A program made the position numbers and the translations under genes. The notes beneath the pieces were generated by a model. That model was not told the origin of the DNA. It searched no databases and worked only from the letters and a program-made list of their open reading frames with translations. A stretch of 64,000 nucleotides of DNA from the NCBI GenBank assembly GCA_030747595.1, contig JASLKK010000005.1:124001-188000 (forward strand). The letters run 5' to 3'. The stretch comes from Acidimicrobiales bacterium (GTDB lineage: Bacteria; Actinomycetota; Acidimicrobiia; Acidimicrobiales; MedAcidi-G1). This document shows, one piece after another, positions 1 to 8,415 of this stretch; the stretch's first letter is position 1, and every line of letters starts with the position of its first letter.

Positions 1-77
1 AACGCCCGGGCACCACCTTCAACCGTCGGCCACTGTCCGCTCCCACTTCCTGAACAGCAACCGGGTAGGAGCTTTCC

Positions 78-1373
78 TCAGCGGGACTCCAACAGATCCG
101 GGCCCAGTTGGTCGACCGTGGAGGCCCCCACGAGGGCCATGGTGCGTTCGGTGCCCGAGCGGAGCAACTCCAGAACATGGTCCACGCCCTGCTCGCCGGC
201 CGCCGCCAACGCATAGAGGAAGAGGCGCCCACCCATCGTGGCGTCGGCGCCGGCAGCCACCGCCTTGACGATGTCGGACCCCCGACGGATACCTCCGTCG
301 CAGATCACCTCGATCCGACCAGTTCCCGCTTCAGCTACCGCGGTGGCCACTGCACTGGCCACCGATGGCACCAGATCAAAGGGTGCTGGGGCCGTGTCGA
401 GCTGGCGTCCACCATGGTTCGACAGGATGATCCCCTCCACCCCGTGTTCGACGGCCAGCACGGCGTCGACCACCGACTGGATGCCCTTCACGAGGATCGG
501 CCCGTCCCAGACGGTGCGCAGCCACGCCACGTCGTCCCAAGACAGGCCATGGTCGAACTGGGCGTTCATGTACCCGGCCAGGTCCACCGCCCTCTCGCCG
601 GCTCCCGGGGCACCCCCCGTTTCGGTAATCTCGCCGGGCCGAGCGCCGGCCCCATCGTTGGCCAGCCCCTCCACGTTGGCGAACCGGATCGGATCGGATC
701 GGAGGAAACGCCACGTCCAACCCGGACGGCGTATCCCGTCCAGAAAGGTCCCGGGCCCGATCTCCGGTGGCAAGGTCAGGCCCCGCCGGACATCACGCTC
801 CCGTCGACCCAGCATGGCCGTGTCGACTGTCAGGCAGATGGCCTCGAAGCCGGCCGCCGCGGCGCGGTCCAACAGGGCCCGGATGAGGTTGCGGTCGCGC
901 CAGGCGTACACCTGAAACCACAACCGGGCACCCGGTCCGGCCACCGCCGCACACTCGTCAATTGATCGGGTCCCCATGGTCGAGAGGGTGAACGGAATGC
1001 CGGCCCGCCCGGCAGCCCGGACCACGGCCAGCTCGCCAGCCGGATCGGCGATGCGGGTGAATCCGGTGGGCGCCAACACCAGCGGGAAGGCCAGCGGGCG
1101 CCCCAACAACGTGGTCGAGGTATCCAACTCGTCGAGACCCTGCAGTACCCGCGGCCGAAACGTCATCTCCTGGAAGGCCTGGACGTTGCGGTCCAGCGTC
1201 AGCTCGTCCTCGGCCCCGCCGTCGATGTAGTCGAATACACCGGCCGGGAGACGACGGCGGGCCATCTCCCGTAGGTCGTCGACATTGGCGGCACCCCGCA
1301 GGCGTCGGGCCGTCCGATCGCCCACCGGGCGACGCAAGCGCACCACGGCTCGCAACGTTCGGATCATGCCCAT
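78..1373 (-). CDS. FMN-dependent alpha-hydroxy-acid dehydrogenase/oxidase (LldD family)
   Basis: Oxidises an L-2-hydroxy acid (lactate, glycolate or similar) to the 2-oxo acid with FMN. Seen: FDYIDGGAEDE near the N-terminus, the active-site stretch SNHGGRQLD about residue 320 with the His base and substrate Arg, then CDGGIRRGSD and a late GGRLF typical of the TIM-barrel phosphate site. The frame stays open upstream to 1445, but that would run into the DUF3039 gene, so the ATG at 1373 (431 aa) or the one two codons later is preferred. The family cannot be split into lactate dehydrogenase, lactate oxidase or glycolate oxidase by eye. Confidence 0.88.
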   Translation of the reverse strand: MGMIRTLRAVVRLRRPVGDRTARRLRGAANVDDLREMARRRLPAGVFDYIDGGAEDELTLDRNVQAFQEMTFRPRVLQGLDELDTSTTLLGRPLAFPLVLAPTGFTRIADPAGELAVVRAAGRAGIPFTLSTMGTRSIDECAAVAGPGARLWFQVYAWRDRNLIRALLDRAAAAGFEAICLTVDTAMLGRRERDVRRGLTLPPEIGPGTFLDGIRRPGWTWRFLRSDPIRFANVEGLANDGAGARPGEITETGGAPGAGERAVDLAGYMNAQFDHGLSWDDVAWLRTVWDGPILVKGIQSVVDAVLAVEHGVEGIILSNHGGRQLDTAPAPFDLVPSVASAVATAVAEAGTGRIEVICDGGIRRGSDIVKAVAAGADATMGGRLFLYALAAAGEQGVDHVLELLRSGTERTMALVGASTVDQLGPDLLESR

Positions 1374-1396
1374 GGGAGGAACTGTCGAGAGGGGCG

Positions 1397-1672
1397 TCAG
1401 CCGCCCATCTCGTCGGCCTTTCGCTTCTCGTAGATCTCCCGGCACGTTGGACAGACCGAAAAGCGGTCCGGATCACGGCCTGGCACCCAGACCTTTCCGC
1501 ACAGGGCCACCACCGGCTTACCGGTCACCGCCGACTCGACGATGTCGGACTTGCGGGCGTAGTGCGAGAACCGGTCGTGGTCGCCGTCGTCGAGGATCGG
1601 ATCGTCTAGGAGGGGATCGACCGGGGTGATCGTCTCGAGATCCGAGAGGACCGCGAACTGCAAGGTGTGCAT
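1397..1672 (-). CDS. DUF3039 family protein
   Basis: Small 91-residue protein matching the actinobacterial DUF3039 pattern: an acidic N-terminal part, a central FSHYARK segment, then ALCGKVWVPGRDP and a CPTCREIYEK tail. The spaced cysteines (C..CPTC) suggest a zinc-ribbon-like metal site, which is inference. No function is established for the family. It lies 12 nt after rpiB and 23 nt before the hydroxy-acid dehydrogenase start, so it is probably read through from rpiB. Confidence 0.8.
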   Translation of the reverse strand: MHTLQFAVLSDLETITPVDPLLDDPILDDGDHDRFSHYARKSDIVESAVTGKPVVALCGKVWVPGRDPDRFSVCPTCREIYEKRKADEMGG

Positions 1673-1684
1673 CGAGGTCGCCGA

Positions 1685-2149
1685 TCAGTCCGCGGCGTGC
1701 CGGTCGAGCGAACCGTCGAGGTCGGACAGCTTGTCGATACGCCCAGTGTGGCGACCGCCCTCGAATTCGGCATCCAGCCAGGCCCGGAGGGTTTCGGATG
1801 CCACCTCGGGCTCGATCAGGCGTTCGCCGAGGCAAATCACGTTGGCATCATTGTGCTGACGTGTCAGGCGAGCCGACGTGACGTCATGCACGGTCGCGGC
1901 CCGAACCCCGGGAACCTTGTTGGCCGCCATGGCAATGCCGATGCCAGACCCACACACGCATAGGCCTAGTTCGGCGTCGCCGCCGACCACCGCCCGGCCC
2001 ACCGCTGCACCGAAGTCCGGGTAATCGACCCGCTCGGACGAGTGGGCGCCCAGGTCGAGCACCTCGTGGCCGAGATCTCGTAACTCCCCGGCCAACTGCT
2101 CCTTGAGCGCGTATCCGGCGTGATCGGAACCGACGGCAATGGTGGCCAT
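1685..2149 (-). CDS. rpiB: Ribose-5-phosphate isomerase B
   Basis: Interconverts ribose 5-phosphate and ribulose 5-phosphate in the pentose phosphate pathway. The N-terminus MATIAVGSDHAGYALK carries the DHAG substrate motif. LCVCGSGIGIAMAANK holds the active-site Cys and anion-hole glycines, and ARLTRQHNDANVICLGER is the family's C-terminal signature. The length of 154 aa is normal. It begins 9 nt after the tsaC stop and has its own -10 hexamer, so it can be transcribed independently as a leaderless message. Confidence 0.95.
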   Translation of the reverse strand: MATIAVGSDHAGYALKEQLAGELRDLGHEVLDLGAHSSERVDYPDFGAAVGRAVVGGDAELGLCVCGSGIGIAMAANKVPGVRAATVHDVTSARLTRQHNDANVICLGERLIEPEVASETLRAWLDAEFEGGRHTGRIDKLSDLDGSLDRHAAD

Positions 2150-2155
2150 GAGTCG

Positions 2156-2161
2156 AGGCTA
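2156..2161 (-). promoter_or_regulatory. -10 hexamer of rpiB (leaderless)
   Basis: TAGCCT ends 6 nt before the rpiB ATG, which leaves no room for a ribosome binding site, so the transcript is predicted to begin at or next to the ATG. Its first three bases are also the TAG stop codon of tsaC. Confidence 0.6.
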
Positions 2162-2788
2162 GCGGTCGTCTCCGGGGCCGGCCGATCCCGGCTCTACCCG
2201 GATTCCGGCCGCCTCCAGATCAGCAACGGTGACCGTGCCCTCCCGGAGGATGACCGCCGGATCGACGGTCAGGTCGACCACCGTGGAGGGCATCCCGGTG
2301 CACCGGCCACCGTCCAGCACTAGCAGGTCCCCGCCCAGAGATGCGGCCGCCGATGCGGCATCGGCAGGTGTGGGGTCGCCCGACCGGTTGGCCGATGTGG
2401 TGGCGATCGGCCCGACGGACGTCGCGACGGCCTGCACCAGGGCATGGTCGGGACAACGCACCCCCACCGTGGCCTCGTCGGATCCCGGAACTGTCGGGAG
2501 CACCATGGTCAACGGGCCCGGCCATGCCACCTCAGCCAGCGCGATCGTACGCTCATCGACAACGGCCAGCGACCGGGCCTGATCCAGGTCGGCGACCAGC
2601 ACTGCCACCCGTCGATCGGTCGGTCGACCCTTTCGCACGAATAGTTCCGCGACGGCCGAGGAATCATCGGCTAGGGCCGCCACGCCATAGACGGTCTCAG
2701 TGGGCAGCACCACCACCCCACCCGCCCGCAGACACGCCACCGCGGCGTCCACCGCCCCGGCCGGATCCGTCGATACATCCAGTATCAC
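2159..2788 (-). CDS. tsaC: L-threonylcarbamoyladenylate synthase (Sua5/YciO/YrdC family)
   Basis: Makes threonylcarbamoyl-AMP from Thr, bicarbonate and ATP, the first step of t6A modification of ANN-decoding tRNAs. Seen: GGVVVLPTETVYGVAAL near residue 25, then FVRKGRPTDRRVAVLV, the KR.P..P-like substrate loop, and TSANRSGDPTP around residue 130. At 209 aa it is the short form, without the C-terminal Sua5 domain. GTG start. It follows prmC by 30 nt, the common bacterial prfA-prmC-tsaC order. A related YciO-like role cannot be excluded, but no other copy is in view. Confidence 0.9.
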   Translation of the reverse strand: MILDVSTDPAGAVDAAVACLRAGGVVVLPTETVYGVAALADDSSAVAELFVRKGRPTDRRVAVLVADLDQARSLAVVDERTIALAEVAWPGPLTMVLPTVPGSDEATVGVRCPDHALVQAVATSVGPIATTSANRSGDPTPADAASAAASLGGDLLVLDGGRCTGMPSTVVDLTVDPAVILREGTVTVADLEAAGIRVEPGSAGPGDDR

Positions 2789-2818
2789 GGCGCGCTCAGC
2801 ATCACTGCGTGTCCAGCA

Positions 2819-3730
2819 TCACGGTCGGCGGGCCACCAGGGCCCGGTCCCGGTCCGCCAGGTCCCGATAGACGACCACGTCGACAAACCCGCTGGACCGG
2901 GCTAGGTCGGCCATTACACCGATCTGGTCGGGCGCCATCTCCAGGACCAGCGAGCCACCGGGAGCCAACCAGCCTGGAGCCCCCTCGATTAGGACTCGTA
3001 CGTCGGCCGTTCCCTGATCGTCTGCGTACAGGGCGGCATCGGGTTCCCAATCGGCCACCTCCGACGGCAGCCCGTCGTCTCTGGCCACGTAAGGCGGATT
3101 GGATGCGATCACGTCGAACCGGCCCCACAGGTCAACAGGCAGGGCGTCGAACCACGAGCCCTCGGCCAGAGTCACCCGCTGGGCCGGACGTCCCAGCCCC
3201 ACGCAGTTGGCTCGAGCCACGGCCAACGCATCGGACGAGGCATCGGTGCACCACACCCGGGCACCCACCCGTTCGACAGCCACCGATAGGCCAATTGCGC
3301 CCGAGCCGGTGCCCAGATCGGCAACCAGCACCGGTTCGGATGACAGGTCACGCCCCACGGCGAACCGGTCCACCTCGTCGAGTACCAGCCCGGCCACCAC
3401 TTCGGTCTCGGGTCGGGGGATCAGCACCCGCTTGTCCACCATCAAGTCGAGCGTGCGAAACGGCCAACGCCCTAGAACGTATTGCAACGGCTCACCAGCC
3501 AGACGACGCTCCACCATGGCGTCGTGGTGGGCCATGCCCCGCACGGTGACCAACGCCTCCATCTCCGCTGGGGACATCGCTCGCGAAACGCCCAGGACAC
3601 CGAAAGCCTCCTCGACAATCCATCGGGACTCCCGAACAGCCGATCCGGCATCATGGCCCGCCGCGAGCAACCGGCCCTCGGTCTCGGCCAACACCTCACG
3701 CCACGAGATGGTTCCCTCGTCAGGCGGCAC
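2819..3730 (-). CDS. prmC: Peptide chain release factor N5-glutamine methyltransferase
   Basis: Methylates the Gln of the GGQ motif in release factors RF1 and RF2, using S-adenosylmethionine. Seen: a helical N-terminal domain (LVTVRGMAHHDA.., GEPLQYVLGRWPF), the SAM-binding VADLGTGSGAIGLSVA about residue 135, and the catalytic NPPY in IASNPPYVARDD. It is 303 aa with a GTG start. The start overlaps the prfA stop by 11 nt, so the enzyme is translationally coupled to its substrate. Confidence 0.94.
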   Translation of the reverse strand: MPPDEGTISWREVLAETEGRLLAAGHDAGSAVRESRWIVEEAFGVLGVSRAMSPAEMEALVTVRGMAHHDAMVERRLAGEPLQYVLGRWPFRTLDLMVDKRVLIPRPETEVVAGLVLDEVDRFAVGRDLSSEPVLVADLGTGSGAIGLSVAVERVGARVWCTDASSDALAVARANCVGLGRPAQRVTLAEGSWFDALPVDLWGRFDVIASNPPYVARDDGLPSEVADWEPDAALYADDQGTADVRVLIEGAPGWLAPGGSLVLEMAPDQIGVMADLARSSGFVDVVVYRDLADRDRALVARRP

Positions 3731-4808
3731 CAGCCGGCCCGTCCTCGAGGCCGGCGGCCAACTGTCGGGTGCGTTCGTCGGCCAACAGCCCGTCGGTCAC
3801 ATCGTCCAGTTCGCCCGCCAAGATCCGATCCAGCTTGTGGAGGGTCAGGCCGATGCGGTGATCGGTGACCCGGTTCTCCTTGAAGTTGTACGTCCGGACC
3901 TTCTCGGACCGACCGCCACTGCCGATCTGACCCCGCCGGGCTTCGGACGCCTCCGACATCTGGCGCTCCTGCTCGATCTGGAGGAGCCGGGACCGAAGCA
4001 CCCGCAAGGCCTTGGTCTTGTTCTGGAGCTGGCTCTTCTCATCCTGCATCGACACGACCAGCCCCGTCGGCTTGTGGGTTAGCCGGACCGCCGAGTCGGT
4101 GGTGTTGACCGACTGGCCGCCCGGGCCCGACGCCCGATACACGTCGACCTGCAGGTCGTTCTCGTCGAGCTCCACCTCTACCTCGTCGGCCTCCGGAAGC
4201 ACGCTGACCGTGGCCGACGATGTGTGGATCCGCCCCTGGGATTCGGTCACCGGCACCCGCTGGACCCGGTGCACCCCGCCCTCGTACTTGAGACGGGTCC
4301 AGGCATCGTCACCCTTGACCAGGACCATCACCTCGCTGAAGCCGCCCATGTCGGACTCTCGAGCCTCCAATAGCTCGATCTTCCAGCCGTGGATGGTGGC
4401 GAAGGCCAAATACATCTCGTGGAGGTCGCGGGCGAACAGGTTGGCCTCCTCACCACCCTCAGCACCCCGAATCTCCAAGATGACCGGACGGCCGTCATTG
4501 GGATCCCGAGGTAGCAGGAGGGTCCGAAGCTCGCCCTCCAAGCGGTCGATCTCGCGTTCAAGCTCGGCAATCTCGACCCTGAGTTGGTCGCGGTCGTCTC
4601 CATCGGCCATGTCGGCCAGCTCGCGAGCCGTCTCGAGGTCGCCGTGGGCGATCGCCAACGGACGGCCCACGGCCAGCACCTCGTCGAGTTCCTTGAAACG
4701 CCGACCAGCAGCCTGCAGGCGGTCCGAGTCACTGATCACCTCAGGGTCGGCGAGTCGCGACTCCACCTCGGAGTACTCGGCTTCGAGGGCCTCGACCTGA
4801 TCCAGCAT
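3720..4808 (-). CDS. prfA: Peptide chain release factor 1
   Basis: Releases the peptide at UAA and UAG. Seen: coiled-coil N-terminal domain, RGAEGGEEANLFA, the stop-codon-reading tripeptide in RVPVTESQGRIH (PVT, the RF1 type; RF2 has SPF), and RASGPGGQSVNTTDSAVR with the catalytic GGQ about residue 235. The start is placed at the ATG at 4808 (362 aa), matching the usual RF1 N-terminus; the frame is open for 22 more codons upstream but that would enter the neighbouring gene. Followed by prmC with overlap. Confidence 0.96.
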   Translation of the reverse strand: MLDQVEALEAEYSEVESRLADPEVISDSDRLQAAGRRFKELDEVLAVGRPLAIAHGDLETARELADMADGDDRDQLRVEIAELEREIDRLEGELRTLLLPRDPNDGRPVILEIRGAEGGEEANLFARDLHEMYLAFATIHGWKIELLEARESDMGGFSEVMVLVKGDDAWTRLKYEGGVHRVQRVPVTESQGRIHTSSATVSVLPEADEVEVELDENDLQVDVYRASGPGGQSVNTTDSAVRLTHKPTGLVVSMQDEKSQLQNKTKALRVLRSRLLQIEQERQMSEASEARRGQIGSGGRSEKVRTYNFKENRVTDHRIGLTLHKLDRILAGELDDVTDGLLADERTRQLAAGLEDGPAGAA

Positions 4809-4815
4809 CAGGTCA

Positions 4816-4821
4816 AGGCTA
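4816..4821 (-). promoter_or_regulatory. -10 hexamer of prfA (leaderless)
   Basis: TAGCCT with 7 nt to the chosen prfA ATG at 4808 and no Shine-Dalgarno upstream. This also supports choosing this ATG rather than a longer reading frame. Confidence 0.55.
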
Positions 4822-4861
4822 GCGAGGGGCCCCGAGCGGACCCCGGAGGCCGGCCTGTTGG

Positions 4862-5911
4862 TCAGGCATCCCAACTACAGGCCACACCTACCACCGTGGT
4901 CGGGACCCGGAGGCGGGCCATCACCCGCTTGACCGGGGTCATCACATCACGGGTTGGAAGGGCCACCACGACCCGATCGGGCACCTCGCGGAGCACCAGT
5001 TCGGCGGCCGCCGAAACAAGGTGGGGGTCGACCCCCACCGAACAGATAACCAGGACCCGGCCTCGGTCGGCGTCGCTACCCACCGCCGGGGCGGGTGCGG
5101 GGTCACGGAGGTTCAGACGCTCAATGGCCGGATCCACCGGCACCAAGTTGACGAGGTCTAGTAGTTCGGGGTGGGCACACAAGTCTCTCCGCATCCACCG
5201 TTCCCGAGCCAGGGTGGCCAATGGATGGGCACCGGCACCAGGTCGGCGCTGGGCTCGCACCAGGTCGGCCGCCGCGGCGAGGGCTTCGGCATCGGAACGT
5301 CCGGCACGCATCAGCACGCCGGCCTCCCGGTCAAACCGGCCCACGCCCACCTCGATCATCGGACGAGCATCGGAAAGGCCATCTGAACGGCCCCCCTCAA
5401 GCTCACCGGCCATCGGGTCGATCCCGTCAACCGCTCGCACGACCTCTAGGCCCAGCACCTCGCCACGCCACGTGCCGTGTTCCAGGATCGGCTCCACCCC
5501 GACGCCGCGGCAGAGATCGTCGAACTCGACCGCGAAGCCTTCGGGCGACCTGTCCGTTGTTGGATTGGGTTCATCAGCCGGCGCCACCGTGACCAGCAAC
5601 CGGCCGTCGACGTGACGCACCTCTGGTGTCGGTTCCAGTGCGGCCACCCAACGGGCCGCCAGGGCGGCCTCGAAGGCATCGTCGAAACAGACGGTGAGCG
5701 GCGTGGCATCGCCATGGCGGCCGGCCCGTAGCAGCCCCACACCGAGCGCAGAGCCGGGCTCGTCCTCAGACGCAAGGGTCCAGAGCCGTGTGCCGTCGAA
5801 GAGGTGGTCGCCGTCAGGTTCCGGGACCGACGCCCCATCGGTCGCTTCAGCGACCAGGGCGCGCAACTTGGCCCCACGAAGGGCGGTGCGACGCTCGGGA
5901 TCGAGGGCCAC
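4862..5911 (-). CDS. Hypothetical protein between rpmE and prfA
   Basis: 349 residues, GTG start, not recognised. Cytosolic by appearance: no signal peptide or membrane segment. The sequence is Ala/Val/Asp/Arg-rich, with several short segments that look like beta strands (LLVTVAPADEP, RVLVICSVGVDPHLVSAAAELV, DRVVVALPTRDVMTP). The C-terminal part has the strand-loop-helix feel of a nucleotide- or sugar-phosphate-binding fold, but no motif is clear. Its tail overlaps the upstream open extension of prfA, not the chosen prfA start, and the prfA -10 lies just downstream of its stop. Position between rpmE and prfA suggests cotranscription with translation genes. Confidence 0.7.
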   Translation of the reverse strand: MALDPERRTALRGAKLRALVAEATDGASVPEPDGDHLFDGTRLWTLASEDEPGSALGVGLLRAGRHGDATPLTVCFDDAFEAALAARWVAALEPTPEVRHVDGRLLVTVAPADEPNPTTDRSPEGFAVEFDDLCRGVGVEPILEHGTWRGEVLGLEVVRAVDGIDPMAGELEGGRSDGLSDARPMIEVGVGRFDREAGVLMRAGRSDAEALAAAADLVRAQRRPGAGAHPLATLARERWMRRDLCAHPELLDLVNLVPVDPAIERLNLRDPAPAPAVGSDADRGRVLVICSVGVDPHLVSAAAELVLREVPDRVVVALPTRDVMTPVKRVMARLRVPTTVVGVACSWDA

Positions 5912-5977
5912 GGGTATCCGGTCAGGAGTGGGCCCGGTCCACTTCAGCCTGCTCGGCCGAAGCGAACCGTATGGGGC

Positions 5978-6232
5978 TCAGCCCTTGCGGCGCTGGCCGT
6001 ACCGGCGCTCGAAGCGCTCGACGCGGCCGGCGGTGTCCACGATCTTCATCGTGCCGGTGAAGAACGGGTGGCTGGCCGACGAGATCTCAACCTTGACCAG
6101 CGGGTACTCCACGCCGTCGTCCAGGGTGATCACGTCGTCGGTCTCAACCGTCGAACGGATCACGAAGTTGGTGCCCTCGGAAAGGTCCTGAAAGACCACG
6201 GGGCGATAGTTCGGGTGGATGTCCTGCTTCAT
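5978..6232 (-). CDS. rpmE: 50S ribosomal protein L31, type B (zinc-free)
   Basis: Large-subunit protein at the subunit interface. The 84 residues from MKQDIHPNYRPVVF to YGQRRKG match bL31 and contain no cysteine at all, so this is the C- (type B, YkgM-like) form without the zinc-binding CXXC pairs. The start was chosen by homology to L31; the frame is open about 80 codons upstream through the rho stop region but that part looks non-coding. It lies 95 nt after rho, the usual neighbourhood of the primary rpmE. Confidence 0.94.
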   Translation of the reverse strand: MKQDIHPNYRPVVFQDLSEGTNFVIRSTVETDDVITLDDGVEYPLVKVEISSASHPFFTGTMKIVDTAGRVERFERRYGQRRKG

Positions 6233-6327
6233 AACTCGTCCAGTCTGCGGTGCGGTCGGGGGTTCGGCAACCCGCGTGACGGGTCGCCTTTGGGTATCAG
6301 GTTCGGGTGTCGGATCCGGATACCCGT

Positions 6328-8061
6328 TCAGTCGCCCATGCTCGGTCCCTTGGCGATCTCGACCAGGAACTCTTCGTTGTTGTTGAAGGTCTTGAGTCGG
6401 TCGATGAGAAGTTCTAGACCGGCCGCCGCACCGCTGCCGTCGTTGGCCAGGCCGTTGAGCACCCGCCGCAGCTTCCACACCTGGTTCAGCTGCTGGCGTT
6501 CGAACAGGAGTTCTTCGTGCCGGGTCGACGAGGCGTCCACGTCAATGGCCGGATAGATCCGGCGTTCGGCAATCCGACGATCCAGACGGAGCTCCATATT
6601 GCCGGTGCCCTTGAACTCCTCGAAGATCACCTCGTCCATCTTGGAGCCCGTGTCGACCAGCGCCGTGGCCAGGACGGTCAGCGAACCGCCCTCCTCTAGG
6701 TTCCGAGCCGCACCGAAGAACCGCTTGGGCGGATAGAGCGCACCGCTGTCCACGCCACCGGACATGATCCGACCGGTAGCCGGGGCAGCCAGGTTGTAGG
6801 CCCTGGACAGTCGGGTGATCCCGTCCAAGACGATCACCACGTCGTCGCCGTACTCCACCATGCGCTTGGCCCGCTCGATGGTGACCTCGGCCAACTGGGT
6901 GTGCTCATCGCTGGGACGATCGAACGTGGATCCAACCACCTCGCCGCGCTGCAACCAGCGCTTCATATCGGTGACCTCCTCGGGACGCTCGTCGACCAGC
7001 AGGACGATGAGCTTCACCTCGGGATGGTTGGTCTCTATGGACCGCACGATCGACTTCATGATCGTGGTCTTTCCCGCCTTGGGGGGAGACACGATCATGC
7101 CGCGCTGGCCCTTGCCGATCGGCGAGAGCAGGTCGATGATGCGGGCCGTCATGTTGGTCGGATCGCCGTCGACCTCCATGCGGAGCTTCTCGTCGGGGAA
7201 CAGCGGGGTGAGATCCTCGAACTTGGGTCGGCTCTTGGCCAACTCGGGATCTCGTCCGTTGACTTTGTCGATACGCAACAGAGCCGGGTTCTTCTCGCTG
7301 CGGTTGGCCGGTCGGGATGCACCGACCAGGTGGTCTCCCCGGCGCAGGCTGAACTGGCGGACCTGCTTGACCGAGATGTAGGCGTCTTTCTTGGACGGCT
7401 TGTAGCCGCCGGTCCGGAGGAAGCCGTAGCCCTCGTCACGGAGGTCAATGTGACCCTCGACCTCGACGGGCTCACCGTCCCAGACCTCTTCGGGGCCACT
7501 CGACTGGTCACGCTCGCGACCCCGGCGGCGGCGGCGGCGGTTACCCGGGTCGGCGGTGTCCCCTTGTCCGTCGCGGTTGTGACCACCCTGACGGTCACGA
7601 TTCTGGCCACCCTGACGGTCGCGGTTATGACCACCCTGACGGTCACGATTCTGGCCACCCTGACCACGACCACCGTCACGATCCGACTTCTGGTCGCCAG
7701 AGCGGTCAGTGTCGGCTTCCGTGCTGGTTTCTGCGTTGGCTTCTGCGCTGGCATCCGAGTCGGCGGACTGATCACCATCGGTGCCAACTGCCTCCTCGGC
7801 CTCGGCAGCCACCTCCCACTCGGCCAGCGGCTCCTCCGCAGACTCCTCAGCAGGTGCCACAGGCTCGGTGGCAACGGTAGGAGGCCGTCCACCGTTGGAG
7901 GACGAACCGTTGCCTCCGCCGGACAGATCCAGGATCAGGTCGACGATCTCAGCCTTGCGGGCACGCGAACCGGGCTTGCCGCCCAGCGCAGTGGCGATCG
8001 TCGTCAGTTCGTCGCGGTCCTTGCTTTCCAGCGTTCCGCGTTCCAGTTGGGTGGAGTCCAT
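6328..8061 (-). CDS. rho: Transcription termination factor Rho with low-complexity insertion
   Basis: Hexameric RNA-dependent ATPase that ends transcription. Residues 1-45 are a Rho_N domain. About 45-190 is an acidic then Arg/Asp/Asn/Gly-rich insertion containing four copies of NRDRQGG(Q/H). Then comes the RNA-binding domain ([20 protein letters not shown]), Walker [13 protein letters not shown], Walker [25 protein letters not shown], and a C-terminal NNEEFL. The total of 577 aa is much longer than the 419 of E. coli, as in other actinobacteria. The ATG at 8061 gives the standard start MDSTQLERG; the frame is open for 71 codons upstream, but that stretch forms hairpins and looks like leader. 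Confidence 0.95.
   Translation of the reverse strand: MDSTQLERGTLESKDRDELTTIATALGGKPGSRARKAEIVDLILDLSGGGNGSSSNGGRPPTVATEPVAPAEESAEEPLAEWEVAAEAEEAVGTDGDQSADSDASAEANAETSTEADTDRSGDQKSDRDGGRGQGGQNRDRQGGHNRDRQGGQNRDRQGGHNRDGQGDTADPGNRRRRRRGRERDQSSGPEEVWDGEPVEVEGHIDLRDEGYGFLRTGGYKPSKKDAYISVKQVRQFSLRRGDHLVGASRPANRSEKNPALLRIDKVNGRDPELAKSRPKFEDLTPLFPDEKLRMEVDGDPTNMTARIIDLLSPIGKGQRGMIVSPPKAGKTTIMKSIVRSIETNHPEVKLIVLLVDERPEEVTDMKRWLQRGEVVGSTFDRPSDEHTQLAEVTIERAKRMVEYGDDVVIVLDGITRLSRAYNLAAPATGRIMSGGVDSGALYPPKRFFGAARNLEEGGSLTVLATALVDTGSKMDEVIFEEFKGTGNMELRLDRRIAERRIYPAIDVDASSTRHEELLFERQQLNQVWKLRRVLNGLANDGSGAAAGLELLIDRLKTFNNNEEFLVEIAKGPSMGD
7562..7665 (-). repeat. 24-nt tandem repeats inside rho
   Basis: About four 24-nt units, visible also as a 48-nt higher-order repeat in which units alternate between two variants. 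They encode NRDRQGGQ / NRDRQGGH in the Rho insertion. Imperfect third positions indicate an old expansion under protein-level selection. Confidence 0.85.
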
Positions 8062-8415
8062 GCTCACAACACCTGTTTCTCGAGGGCCGATGGCCCTTCG
8101 GTTTTTCGAGGGCCAGAAGCCCTGCGGGTCTTCCAAGGACCAGAGGCCCATCGGATGGATGCGAACCGGGTTCGGTTCCCATCGGAATCCACCGTCCACC
8201 ACCGAAGATCGGGATGGAGGGTGTGTCGTGGACGGCATCTCCGGAACCTGTCCATCCCCCACGATTGGGGCCACGAAGTGGAGTCCATGAGGAGGAAACG
8301 AGGTTTCCGGAGAACACGTCGCCCGCCCGACGACCGTCCCACTCTACCGAATCGCCGCGAACGACAGCAACATGCCCCTGGTCGGAATCCCCGGATCCGT
8401 TACAGGGCAAGGAAA
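8062..8415 (-). promoter_or_regulatory. Rho leader / intergenic region with short inverted repeats
   Basis: 354 nt between the apgM-like stop and rho. No convincing gene. Close to the rho start there is a hairpin at 8083-8097 (AGGGCC, loop GAT, GGCCCT), and related GGGCC(T/A)TCTGG-like segments recur around 8108-8155, so alternative pairings are possible. rho is autoregulated by premature termination in its leader in E. coli; a similar role here is inference. Neither a TANNNT hexamer nor a strong ribosome binding site is next to the start. Confidence 0.4.

Noticed and set aside
2341-3549. 402-codon Pro/Arg-rich plus-strand ORF opposite tsaC and prmC
   Set aside because: Composition typical of antisense frames in GC-rich DNA; crosses two real genes.
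7562-7665. Regular 24-nt repeats considered as a CRISPR-like array
   Set aside because: No unique spacers; the units are contiguous and encode a peptide repeat in Rho.
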